Of a DNA stretch of 64,000 nucleotides, positions 1 through 15,100 are shown one piece after another. Position numbers and translations under genes: made by a program. Position 1 is the first letter of the stretch. Each line of letters begins with the position of its first letter. Under the pieces are notes generated by a model, which was not told where the DNA came from, did not search any database, and saw only the letters and a list, made by a program, of their open reading frames with translations. Source of the stretch: Muraenolepis orangiensis (taxonomy: Eukaryota > Chordata > Actinopteri > Gadiformes > Muraenolepididae); NCBI GenBank assembly GCA_027704905.1, contig CM051007.1:21473059-21537058 (forward strand), given 5' to 3'.

Positions 1-2043
1 TAGAGTGTCTTCATGTGGGTGCATGTGGGTGGGGGGGCTTTTTATTATCTATAATTATTTTAAGGGGGGCCCTTCTGAAATGGTTTGGGAACCACTGGCC
101 TTAACTAAGGTAAATAGAGCCTTTTTTCAACGAAGGAACAACACAGGTGTCGCTCATCACACTAATTATGAGTCTGCTTCTTTTATGGACACACAGGAAG
201 TAGACTAAACTAGTGGAGTCTACTACCCGTTCACTGGTACATATAAGGATGTATACCGCCTGTGGCTAGACACCCCTGGATCCAGCCCGCAACAGCCCAG
301 GTCCTGCGGCACCTCCCCATGCTCCAGGTAGGAGGTGGGGGGGTGGCTTGGCAGGTCACAATGGGGAGGTGTGCGGACTATGGGGTTTTTAATTTGAGGT
401 ATTGTAACCCGGTGTGTGTGTGTGTGTGTGTGTGGTTGGTGGCTGGTTTAAGGGGCCTCACCTGGCCCCAGTCAGACTGATTAGAGTCTGTGGCTGGGAA
501 GGCTGATCACACCTGTGGGTCCTTGGTAATCAAGGTCCACAGGTTAAACCAGCCCCCACCACACACACTCGGGAGGAGCGCGAGAGTGTACCGTCTGCTC
601 TGCTTGCTACTACAACTACTAACCCAGAAACAAGCCGGTTTTCTCAATCACCCTGTGTCCTTTTCCTCGAGAGGAATTGAATGGCTTGTGGCAGCGTCGA
701 CAGCTACAATAATAAAGATGACATTTTATCGGAAATAATAGTAAATATTATTATATTTTAATAATGTTGAGAGGTGGGGAAAAGTAGTTTGGCATTGTTA
801 TTATGGAGCATAGAGGAACTTGAATGTAAAGTGGAGGGTTACAGTTTGATCCACTGCTGTTCATTATTCCGGATTGTTCCGTTGCTCAGGAGATCCAATA
901 AGAGAGTGGTAACTCAAGTCAACCTTATAATTAAAAAGATGCAAGGGCAGCAGACAACAATAGCCACTATTTATTGTACACTTCCACCTCGTCTCAATCA
1001 ACTTAATCACTTTTTATCAGGACTATACAATCTTTTTTTTGTTATTTGTGCAAAAGCCTGATGGGGGTGAGGGCAGGGGGGTGGGGTAGCGACAAGGTTT
1101 CTTCACAAAGGGTGTCAAACATGATCCGCCTCTCTCGGAGAGATGGCGCTGTGTCTGCGGGATCACTTTACTGTATTACCTGTCTGTGTGTGGGGCTCAC
1201 TCAACAGCCACGTCCCACCTGCACCATCTGGACTGACTTGTGTTACCCCACATGGCTCTGGCAACACAACACCCCCCCGTACAACACCTGTTGTGACCTA
1301 AAGACCTTTGGTGACCTAAAGTAGGATGGGTCACTGTTGTCTGCCATGGGGTCATCTATCACCGCCAAGAGAAGTTCATTCACTAATTCATTATGTGTGA
1401 TGGTAATGCAATATGTTTTATTATTACCATTGTGTGTCATTATTAATATGAATATTATCTATATGTTTATTTTAAGCCTTGCATGAGATAATGATACTGG
1501 GTATATTAGTTTTGTCTGAATTCTATGTTTATAAATTGAGAACAGTTAGGCCTCTGTCCCTCAGTAGGCTTCCCAGTTAGCTTTTTGACCTGTAGATGTT
1601 GGCAAACTCGTCCATTGTCGCCTACTTTGTAGCGAGGCACAGTTTGCTCTTTAACTTCACTTCAACACCATCTGAGACTGCCATACTGAAGAGAGAATAA
1701 ACTTCACATTATGACTGATTTATGAAGTGAAGCCCTCTGACAGTAAAGAGGTTTGGCACAGGGGAGGGAGCAGCTTTGGCCACAGTGCACCACATGACCT
1801 GACTTGGCACAACAGGCTTGAACCAGCCAGCGCAGCAGCAGACCCCCCCCCCCCCCCCGCCATCGCTTGTCTTGTTGATTTGTGATGAATGGATGGACAC
1901 ATCCTTTGAGCCTGCAGTATAAAGTATATACTGTTTATCTCTGGTTGACCTGTACCTCAATGGCACCTCCCTTCCAATAAAGTTGTACTTTTTTGAAACA
2001 GGTGTGTGAAAAGGGTGTTGGTTCGGCACTGGGATTCCTGTAC
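1..2043. other. No exon recognised; probably matcap2 intron/downstream sequence
   Basis: I see no exon I can support here on either strand. Because matcap2 runs leftward from 2044, this stretch is most likely its second coding intron, with the following exons beyond the window start. It holds a dispersed repeat (about 405-590, separate entry), a C-run near 1848-1858 and AT-rich unique-looking sequence. The short open frames here have no splice-supported continuation or recognisable domain. Confidence 0.5.
405..590. repeat. Dispersed repeat with internal (GT)n, three copies in window
   Basis: A short GT run is followed by a block with motifs CAGACTGATTAGA, CACCTGTGGGTC, TTGGTAATCAA and GGTTAAACCAGCC. 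The same ordered motifs recur near 42508-42660 and 58390-58545, downstream of each asns copy. The first copy is clearly diverged from the other two, which are nearly identical because they lie in the duplicated asns block. It may be a piece of an LTR or other interspersed element; I cannot assign a family. Confidence 0.6.
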
Positions 2044-4765
<2,722 letters not shown>

Positions 4766-5308
4766 CCCTTGTTTCCTCCAAATGAAGTCAGCAAAGGAGC
4801 TGATGTGGGCTGAGAGGTACAATCTGAACGACCAACAAAGAATAATAAGAGTGTACTATCTTGTCGAAAACGTCCCGTAAAGCTAGGCTGATTATATGTT
4901 GTTCAGTAGCGCCGATTTAAAATAAGACATCCTTCCACCCACCGTCAAAACCTAAAGAGCACAAAACTGGATGCCACAAGCTCTCGCTCGTCTCCATGGC
5001 TCCGTGTCTTGCAACGTAATACGCTAGGCTTCATGGGAGATGGAGTTCCTCTATTAATGCAACGCGTTAATAATAACAATAACGTTTATATTAATGTATT
5101 GTTAAAGCACTCCGCACCGACTTCTGCTGTTAACGTGCAGCCATAAACTGTGTTTTTTTTACACATATCCAGTTATCGCAAAATAATATTTAAAAATATA
5201 TTATCATCCTTGTATTTCAATAGCACAGTTGCCATGCTTTATACCAAAAAGGTTTACTAACAAAAAAACATATAACAGATATAATATACACCCACACGAC
5301 AGCTTGAT

Positions 5309-5474
5309 GAGACACGCCTCTTGGTTGTGATTGGTTCGACCTCTTGAGACACGCCCCTTGATTGTGATTGGTTCGACCTCTTGAGACACGCCTCTTGGTT
5401 GTGATTGGTCTGCGAGCGCTTCCTTGACGGTTGGAGTCTGCGCTGTGAGTGCAGCGCTGAAATTCAAATTTGAA
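5309..5474 (+). promoter_or_regulatory. anln: anln promoter: three 37-bp repeats with CCAAT boxes plus palindromic CHR
   Basis: Three tandem 37-bp units each contain GACACGCC, a TTG step and ATTGG (inverted CCAAT); the ATTGG cores are at 5330-5334, 5367-5371 and 5404-5408. About 60 bp downstream is TTTGAA at 5469-5474, inside the perfect 12-bp palindrome TTCAAATTTGAA (5463-5474). TTTGAA is the cell-cycle genes homology region (CHR) bound by MuvB complexes, and CCAAT boxes bind NF-Y; the pairing is typical of G2/M genes, which anln is known to be. Transcription probably begins just after 5475. There is no ATG between there and the anln start at 5637. The same region could serve matcap2 in the other direction. 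Confidence 0.7.
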
Positions 5475-5636
5475 CGGAAAAAGTGTTGTTCGTAATAACA
5501 GTCAGCCAAAGAAGAGGAACCGAGGGCTAGGATCATCCAGGATTTTTAACAGCGTTTTCGTTCTTTGGGAACAAGACGAAAATATCAGTAAAGCGCGAGT
5601 TTTAGAAGTATTTGTCGAAGATAAGTGTCCGCTGAA

Positions 5637-6084
5637 ATGGACCCCTTTACTCAGGTGAGCGTGCGATCTTTGTTTTATGACATGTAACTGACATGTCGAG
5701 ATTGAGCGTGTAAATGTCGGACAATAACGTTATTTTGAGACATTCATTATCGTTTTAGGACTTGCTGAACTGGTGACTGGCTCTTGAAATATTCGCAATC
5801 AACCAGTCAGCCCAGTTTATATCGCTGAGAAACGTATTGAGAACCGACGGGTTGGTTTAAAATGCTATGTCACGTGTTGTCTTTTTTTTTTTTAACGTTT
5901 AGTGACAGAACAAATAAACTATGTTTGGAGTCAACTGTAACGCAAAACAATTCCTGGTTAGGCAAAGCAGAAAACTCGTAAAGTTAACTATTATACAAAA
6001 ATATTATGTATAAAATATTATACAAAATGACAGGCCTAGTTCGCCAACATTGGATACGACGTTTGTTACTTTTTGGTTCAAACT

Positions 6085-6116
<32 letters not shown>

Positions 6117-9100
6117 AATTCACTTCCAATTAAGGTCTGGTTCTCGTTCGCCTCGTTCTCCTGGAATGTCTCCAACACTGACATCAGCCGTTTTAAAAGC
6201 AGAGCCTGAGTCCATTCAACATGTGCCCCCCCCCCCTCCCCTCCCTCCTATGTGATATTAGATAGTTGGGTGTTTTTATTTACTCTGTCCCAACTACAAG
6301 AATGCATTATTTACATAGTGGCACATGGAGAATGAATGTATGTACAGTTCAGATCCCAGAGTCATTGACACCCCGCTTCCTGGCCAATAGGATTTGGGAG
6401 TTCAAATATCTTGGCTTGGCCCCACAAACAGGAGTGGCTCATTCCTGTGGCATGACTTTTGCACACCCATGCAGCTGCAAGTTTTCCGAGTTGCAGTGGA
6501 AAACGACCGTTGAAATAGAGGAATGTGTTTGGTCTTGCAGGGTTATAGGGCAGTAAATCAGCACCCATGACGTGTTTTCCCTATGAGGCCATGGGGCAGG
6601 GTTTTCATACAAAGACCTTCAGAGTACACGGGAGTGCCTAATTTATGTTTGCAAAGCTATTTGCATTCAGTAACCTTTAGCTACAGTGGCACTTATAGAA
6701 ATACAGACCCCCTTGCCCTGTTTTTGACATTTAGACTGCACTAGCTGTTTTTTTTTTTTTTGTTGCAGTTACAGCCACATGTTATAAATACTGTACTTTT
6801 AATCAAAGTGATGGTTCTTTCTTCTTCTTATAATTTGGTTCAATGAGACTTCATTCGTCCGGAAGTCAGATGCAGACTGCTCTTTGGTCGTACATGGATA
6901 AATAATAATATATATTTTTATAATGAACTGGTTCACAGAGGAATACGTGGGCACGGTTTCTTTCAGGGATTTTGTATTTGTTTTATTTGTATTGTTTTAA
7001 ACTGTAGGTACAGTAAGTGCTGGTATATATATAATTGGTATATATAGTAGTGTTGACCTTTTTGGTTGTTTGTTTGGTTGTTGATTTGTACCAGAAATTG
7101 CTGGAGCGTACGCGCGCCCGGCGAGAGAACCTGCAGAAGAAGATCGCAGAGAGACCCAACGCAGCCAATAGGCAGATGACCAAAAGGGCCAGGGAACCGC
7201 TGGCTGAGACCAACCGCACGTTGCCCGAGCCAGTCATCGATGAAGGTAAATATATGCATTATGTTTATAGCCAGATGGGAATTTTTTATTGGAACTCAGA
7301 GGGCTGTGGTTTATCTATAACTCCCAAATGTTATACGGGTCCTGTTCCCCTCAGACATTGAACCTCCTACTGTGTGTGCCCCCTCTAGCTCTTAAATGAG
7401 GTTACATGTGAAGACAAGATGGTGTTGTTGACTATTTTGTTCTTTATTCAGCCTTGTAGAAAGCCCGGTCATATTTCGAACAAGTGATATGCAAATCAGC
7501 TCAAACACAATATGAATGACTTCTCTGGAAAATAATGAATAAAATGTAAAACGAATGTAGTCCTACGAAGAATTGTCATAGTTTGTTGTTGCAACCACCA
7601 AAAAGGTGATCAATTGAAGCGTAGGGGCAGGTGTGTTTTTTGTTTGTTTAAAAGTGTGGTTGTTTTTAACAGAGAGAGGCTATGACATATTTTTTTGTTC
7701 GCGTACCCACCCAGACATAACTGTGGGGTACACGCACCCCACTTTGGTAATAGCCGATCTATACTATCGACCCATTAAGTCAACTTGGCTTCGGTTTTGT
7801 AAGATCGGGGTTGAGGGACCTTGAAGTAAAATAATGCATTGCCATGATACAAAACAAGGTTGTTGTAGTCCCAACCCCGCCACAACCAGTCCAGCAGGTC
7901 CTGACTCTTGTTTGACCACCCTCACCCATCAGCAGCGCTGCATCCCTCGGCCAAACCCTCCCCCTCCAAGCGCCGGTGCTCCGAGGAGAACCCCCAGCCT
8001 TCCTCCACCGTCGTGGGAGAGGAGGCAGAGAACTGGGAGCCAGTGGCGGCGCCCCCACCTGCTCTCCAGGACCCCCCAACTGACAGGAAGCCCCCCACGG
8101 GACCCACTTTCGTCCGCTCTGCCACTGCCTCGGAGCAGAAGGCCACCCCCCCTTCCTCCTCTTCCTTCTCCTCCACCACCAGCGCTGCAGCCATCCACCC
8201 AGAGCCAATGAGAAGCACCCCGGCAGAACCTGAGGCGATGGTTATTTCCTCGGCCCCAACGGTGGAGGTATCACCTGCTCCCTCCAGGAGCCAGGCAGCC
8301 AGAGAGGAGCCCCAGGCAGCCAGAGAGGAGCCCCAGGCAGCCAGAGAGGAGCCCGAGGCGGCCCCTGCCGGCAATGCCATGAAATCACGCCTGCAGAGGC
8401 TGGCAGCAAAAAGGAACTACTGGGATAATGGTAACTTAATGTCTAGAAATGTCAAAATATAAGTATATATATAAGTAATGGAATTGGTAAAGATTATTAT
8501 TAATTCATAATTTCTGTTTGATTTCTTCACTCCAGACACATCTGATGACGTTCCCCTGTCTCCAGTGAAGAGTCAGCCAGAAGTGGCCCCACCGGTCGTG
8601 GCCCCTACCCCTTGTTCTTCTTCTTCTTCGGCGGCCCCTGTGGGGAGGAAAGGCCGTTTGGCCAACCTCGCCGCCACCATAGGCTCCTGGGAGGACGACC
8701 TGAGTCACCCCACCATCCCCAATGACAACCCGCCAGTCAAGCCCCCCTCCTCCTTCATGTCCAGGGTGACCCCCAAACAGAGCGCAGTGCCGTCCAACCA
8801 AATGTCCACCAGCAGCAAGCCCCTTCCCTGTTCGGCTCAGGTAGGCATACATAACCTAATTAGATCAACATAATTCAAAAGTTTAAAACAATCAAAGATG
8901 CACAGATCCTATTCTTGTTCAATCCAATACTGTATCATTATCAGATAATGTATTGGTCTGCAATACCAAAAGTCTGGGACCAAATCTGATACCACAGGAG
9001 CCATAAAGTTAACAAAATAATTATTGAAACATTTATTTATTGGTCCTTTTGTTGGAGAGAAATTAGAATTTAACCTAGTGTATGCAAAATAGTATGCATC

Positions 9101-12100
9101 TTAATGTATAATATACATCATTTTGGCTGCTATCACTAGGTTTATGTTTTTCATACTCACGGTACCCGTTTGTCCATGCAGAGCGTCCAATCACCAGTCA
9201 AGTCCATCAAAGTGGTCCCAGCCAGCCCTCAGAAGTCTGGTGCCCAAACAGTGACCCCTGCTGGGTTTCAGGCAGGGAGAGCGTCTGCGCTGTCCTCCCC
9301 GGTCGCCAGCCCCAACAAGGGTTTAAACAAGAGCACCGCGTCCCAGAGTCCCCTCAAGAGCCAGGGCCTGTCCAAGCGACTGGACTTGAACACGGGGAAC
9401 ACCAGCCCCAGTAAGCTGGACCTCCCGGCGAAGCCCGCCAGATCGGACCCCTCCATCCCTTCCAGAGAGAGGCTTGGGGTTGTTGCCAAGGACTCCTCTA
9501 CGCCCCAGCAGCAGAAGGCCACACCTGGGACACCGGGTAAGATCCTGATGTGTATTAAAAGCGACAATCAACTTTATTTTTTATGGATTTAGTGACTATT
9601 TGTGTGGCAGTAGCTCAGTCTTTTGGGACTTGGCTTGGGAACTGGAGGGTCGCCGGTTGAAGTCCCTAAAACGGATGAAGTACGGAGTAAGAACTGGTAC
9701 TTGAAAAAAGGTGCCAGTCCGCCTCCTGGGCACTGCCGACGTGCCCTTGGGCAAGGCACCAGACCCCTACACTGCTCCCCGGGCGACGTATATACAATAG
9801 CTACCCACTGCTCCTAATACTACGATGGGTTAAGTGCACAGTAACACATTTCACTGCGGGTCTAAATGTATGTGACCGATAAAGAGGATTAAAATCATCT
9901 AGATTTAGAATGAAGTTTATTTAGCATTTTACCTATTGCTAATCTTCTGGTTGTTGTTGTCATCGTCGTCGTCCCAGTAGGGGTGAAGTCCTTCCTGGAG
10001 CGCTTTGGAGAACGGTGCCAGGAGCGCGCGACTCACCAGGGCACCCCCACCGGGACAGGTGGTACCCAGGCCAAGAACCCTGGAGTAGGCACCCCCACCG
10101 GGACAGGTGGTACCCAGGCCAAGAACCCTGGAGTGACCCCCAACACCAGACTAGTCCAAGAGAAGCTCCGCTCTGCGCAGGCTGCCAGCACCACCTCCTC
10201 CGACCTCACACAGAGACAGAAGCTGGTGCGTCGATGTGGGCTGCTATCGATAACATGACCAGAGAACAGTTGGACAGCTAAAGAGCAATTCTGTAGACTT
10301 GTGCTAGCCAACACATTTGAAAGCTGTTAAAATGGAGGGGAATTGATAATTGTTTATTTTCCTACACTACCCACATTGTCATGAGGCAAAGAGGGTTGAA
10401 AACCGTCAAATAATTATATTTATATGAATTTTTTAAGATAAACCGTTTTTTGCCATCGTCCTTTTCATTATGTTGTCATGATGTTTTAATTTTCTCGCGA
10501 CAGGAACGGGAAACGGAGCTTGCTCTAATTCGCAACCGCTTCCAGAAGTCAGACAACATGTGGAAGAACAAGGACGAAGCGACCGACGGCAAGAAGAATG
10601 CAGATGCCAAGGTTAAGAGACACACCAGCGCTGCGCCCAAGACCTGCGACAGGAATAGTCACGCAAAGCCAAAAGATGTTCATGACCTTGTGTTTGTTCT
10701 GCTTTACAGGCACCAGCCAGACAGCTCACAGAATGCGTGATGGCCAAGTCTCAGCCCAAGGACGAGTTGCCAGCAGTGTGTGTCCAGTCAAGCACCACCC
10801 TGACTGGTAAAAAAAACACCTTTCAATGTGTCAATCATATTTACTGCAAGTACACAGTTGGTATTCAAACCTGGAATACTAATAAACTTAAAATACTAAA
10901 CATTTAAAATGAAGAAAAACTGAGCACGGATTGTTTGCGTAGTGGTACTGTGCTTTGGAAAATTTATATTTTATTAAACATGGCTATGGGTATAATATGT
11001 ATTTGTTGATTTGCAGATCATTTCAAGTGTATGTGTGTGGCTCGAGTGACAAATGTTCTTTAATCAACTGTCATGTGCAATGTGTATTCTTCATGAGCCA
11101 CTTTATCGTTGAGTATATATGCATACCTTGTGGGCATATTTGATTAAAAATATATATTTGTATTGCAATATAGTACTTTAATTTTTGTTTTCCGTATATT
11201 TTTTATTGTCTTCAACAAACTGAATATACTTGTATAAATATGCAATACTTCTCTCCTCGTGTCTGTCTGCAGGTGGCATCGGACTTTTAGTCTCCAGCCC
11301 GGTCTCCACCTCCAGCCCACTGAGGCGGGTGGAGCGCCCTGTGTCAGAGGACCACCACCACCTGGACCAGGAGAAGAGCGAGGAGGAGGTCGAGATGAAC
11401 GTGGACTCTGCGTCCATCAACTCTGCAGTGATCAACGAGCTGTTTGAGTGCGTGCAGGGGCAGAGCGACGACACCGCCAGCCATGAGGGGGAGGACGATG
11501 ACGAGGAGGAAGATGCCCTGAATATCTCCTCCATGTCCATCCTCATGCCGCTGTCCGAGACGGCTGCATCGGTGATCCGGAGCCCTGAGAGGAACGGCAT
11601 GATGGTATGACGCAGTGTCCTTGGTGACACAAAGTAGTACATAGTCCTTTGTATTTATTTATAAAGCCCCACATCACAATTAGGGCTAGAGTTTGATTTT
11701 ACATAACTGTATAAACATAACAAATATGTGGGCACAACACCATCTAAATGGCAAGAAAAACATTAAAGAGAGATCGGGAGAAGAGGGGATCCCTCCTCCA
11801 AGTCATGGTTGGGAGCGCAACAGGTGCCAAACTTGGCGGATGTATATAATGTTTAACTGCAGTGTAAACAAGCAATACGGCCCTCAAGACAGTACCACCT
11901 AACCTCTCTCCTGCGCTTCACCACCAGACCTCAACGCCGGCCGGATCTTTCATCGAGAAGAGCGACACGACTGCCAACAGCAGCAGCAGCTCCACACCCG
12001 GCAAGTTCCAGAGGGCCCGCGTGTCCCGGGCCGGCTCCAGCCCGGAGGCCTCTGAGGGCAACCACAAGCTGCTCTACAGGTGGGTGGAGTTAGAAGAGAC

Positions 12101-15100
12101 GAGGATGGGGGTGATTAGAAACTCCAATTGTGGAGTGATTGATGTTGGATACAATGTCATTTAATAATTACAATCGTAGACTTTCATAGACCTTTATTTC
12201 TAACCCAAACCCAAAGTCTTCCTGGGGTCATCCTCCTCAAAGCACAACCCACACTAGGGCTGAACAATATAGCAAAAACAAATCATATTGAGATGTGTGA
12301 TTCACTATTAGAGGGAATGATCACTTTTTCATTTTCACTGAAAAATCTATCGTGACGGGACATTTGTGTTGTGGTCTATACCAACCAAGAATGGAAATAA
12401 ATGTGTAGGCCAGGGCAGCTCTGTAGTACATTAATCTGTTTTACCCCGATCAACAAACTGCAGCTCCTGCTTTGGATATTGCACTTGGCCATCCTTTTTA
12501 GCGATGTTAAGTTTGATGCTATCAAAAACAGTCAATGTAAATCATGGTACAACTACGGCAGGATGTGATGAGGTTCCCCTCTCTCTGCAGCGTGGACGCG
12601 TACCGCTCCATCCGGGTGAAGGAGACCGAGCGGCCCCACGTCAAGCAGGTGATCGTCAGGAAGGAGGATGTGTCCCTCAGAGTCGCGGCCGCGGCAGCCC
12701 CCCGGAGCTCCGGCCAGGATGTCGGCATCAAGCAGAGGATAAAGGTGAGGTGGTTGTGCGTAATGGGCATTTGTCTTTACCCAACTGCTACTCTGGATTA
12801 ATAAATCTGAAATGACAATTGTTTACGTTGGCCAATTGTCTTTCCCCACCCACCCTGCGTAGGCGCTGACCAGCGATATGAACCTGCAGCAGTCTGTGAT
12901 CCACCAGGCCAGCCAGGCGCTTAACTGCTGCACAGACGAGGAGCACGGCAAGGGCTCCCCAGTGGAGGCCGAGGCCCAGAGGCTGCTGCTGGTAGCAAGT
13001 GAGTCACAAACTACAGCCAGTTGGTTTATTGCTTAAAATATTTTTTGTACAAGACTATTTATCACCTAGGGCTTTTTCATTGTACTTTTTAAGCAATGGA
13101 GTGATCAGGTCTCAGACGTCATATTTTCCTGCCCAGAGAATCTCTTTATATCTATAAGGAATCTATAATGCTTTCTACATTTTCTCTGTGTTCACATTAA
13201 CATTGTAAACATCTGTTTCTAAAATAGTTGATTGGTCTGAAGTTCTCGGGTAAACAACATTGATAACACTGCCCACTCTGCTCCTGATTACCCACCCCCA
13301 GCTGAGAAGAGGTTGGCACTAAAGGCAGAACTGGACCGTTTGAAGGGAGAAGGGCCAAAGAAGGGTGCCGCTGGGCCCTCCAGGCCCCCATTGGACATGG
13401 GTTTCCCAGCGTCCAAGGGCTCCATCACCCTGCAGGAGCTCCGTCTACCCCTGAAGGCCGACTTTGTGTGCACCGCTAACAAGCCAGGTACGTGTGTTTT
13501 TGCTTCTCACAGTTTGAATACAAATGTCTTCATCACACTGACACTTGGTGGTGAAATAGGGACCCTTTTTAAATACACAAGCTCAACTAAATGTTCTAGC
13601 TATCACACATTGGTGTGCTTTAACCGACTGGTTCTTTTTCATAACCATTGGCGCCCTCTTGTGGCATGCTACTAACATTAAACACCACCGCTTACTCTCT
13701 CTCTCCTTCTCAGAGTCCTCCAGTCACTACTTCTTCATCCTGATCCGGGCGGGGGCGGAGAACATGGTGGCCACCCCCCTGGTCAGCACCCGTAGTGCGC
13801 TCAGCGGCGACGCACTCTCCTTCAAAACCACGTTCACCATGTAAGTCCAGTGCCAACAACCCTGCCATCAAGAACCCTGGCTTGTTTGTCTCCTCAAGAA
13901 TCCTGACCCGTAGACTCAAAAACACCAATCACAATTTTTGACTCTCAGAATGTTAATACTGGAAACAACAACCATGGCTATCCACAGACGCATTAACAAT
14001 ACACGTAACACGTAACACACTTGTGATTGACAGTGTAATGCCATACAAAAAAATACAGCCATAAGCAGTTGGTAATAAAGTACATTTCGGGTAAGGTTGT
14101 AGATGTGTAAAGTGACACCCACTGTCCACAAGTAAGCGCTATTACAGTATGATTGAGAACACGGGAGAAGATAACCAGTTAATAAGTCAACCAAGAAGAA
14201 CCCCGGTCTCCTAGGTGATGGTCCTGTGTTTAAGCCACTCATCCACCAGGACCTCCTCTCAACATGTAGCTGTGTTGCTCTTTATGATAACTCACCCGAC
14301 TTTCTTAAGTCTTTCTGGAAGAAGGCTTTCTGACGGAAAGGGACTTCTGAAGATGTCTTTGTAGTATGCATTCATCTCATCAACCTGTCCCCCTTCCATG
14401 TGTGTAGGTCTGAGGTTTCCAATGACTTTGAAGTAGATATCCAGGTCTACTGTCTGGTAAGTTTGTTCACTAATAACTTTTATTAGATTGGAAAATGTTT
14501 TTTTGTCATTCTGAAAACATTAAATCTAACAGTTGTTCAAATGTTTAGGTGATGAAGCGTGAAGGCAATGACAAGAAAAAGAAGCTTAACAAGTCAAAGG
14601 TGAATTGAAAGAGGAAATTGATCTCAACATTTTAGTTTTAAACTGGGACTGTGTCAATATATGTGTGTGTGTGTGTGTGTGTGTGTTCAGATAATCTGGA
14701 GACAGGTTCATGATGCCCATGATTTGTGTATGTCGGTATGGATCAGTTTCAGTATAACCTCTCTCTCACCTTGTGGTGGGGGTGCACCATGGGTGCTGGT
14801 GGATACACACTGGGGAATGGCCACTGTTGATCACATTGTGCTGAAGGATATCTGATGGAACATAGTGGTGTAGAATTGCATGGCATTCAAATCTGTGTTT
14901 GGTTGTTTTCCACCTTTTTCTAGGCCATGACACCTAAGAGATTCCTTGCCATTACAGTAAGACTTTTTTGGGGTACTTTTCATTAGAGTTTGGCGAGATA
15001 AATATTGAACATTTTGTCACGTCAACAACAATATTATGTTTTACCTACTTCTGGTGTCTGCTTTTGCATTCAAGAATTCTTTATTTTTCTTTGCAGAAGA

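Noticed and set aside
5470..5658. Open frame overlapping the anln start as an upstream ORF
   Set aside because: It has no ATG; the first ATG of the leader is the anln start at 5637.
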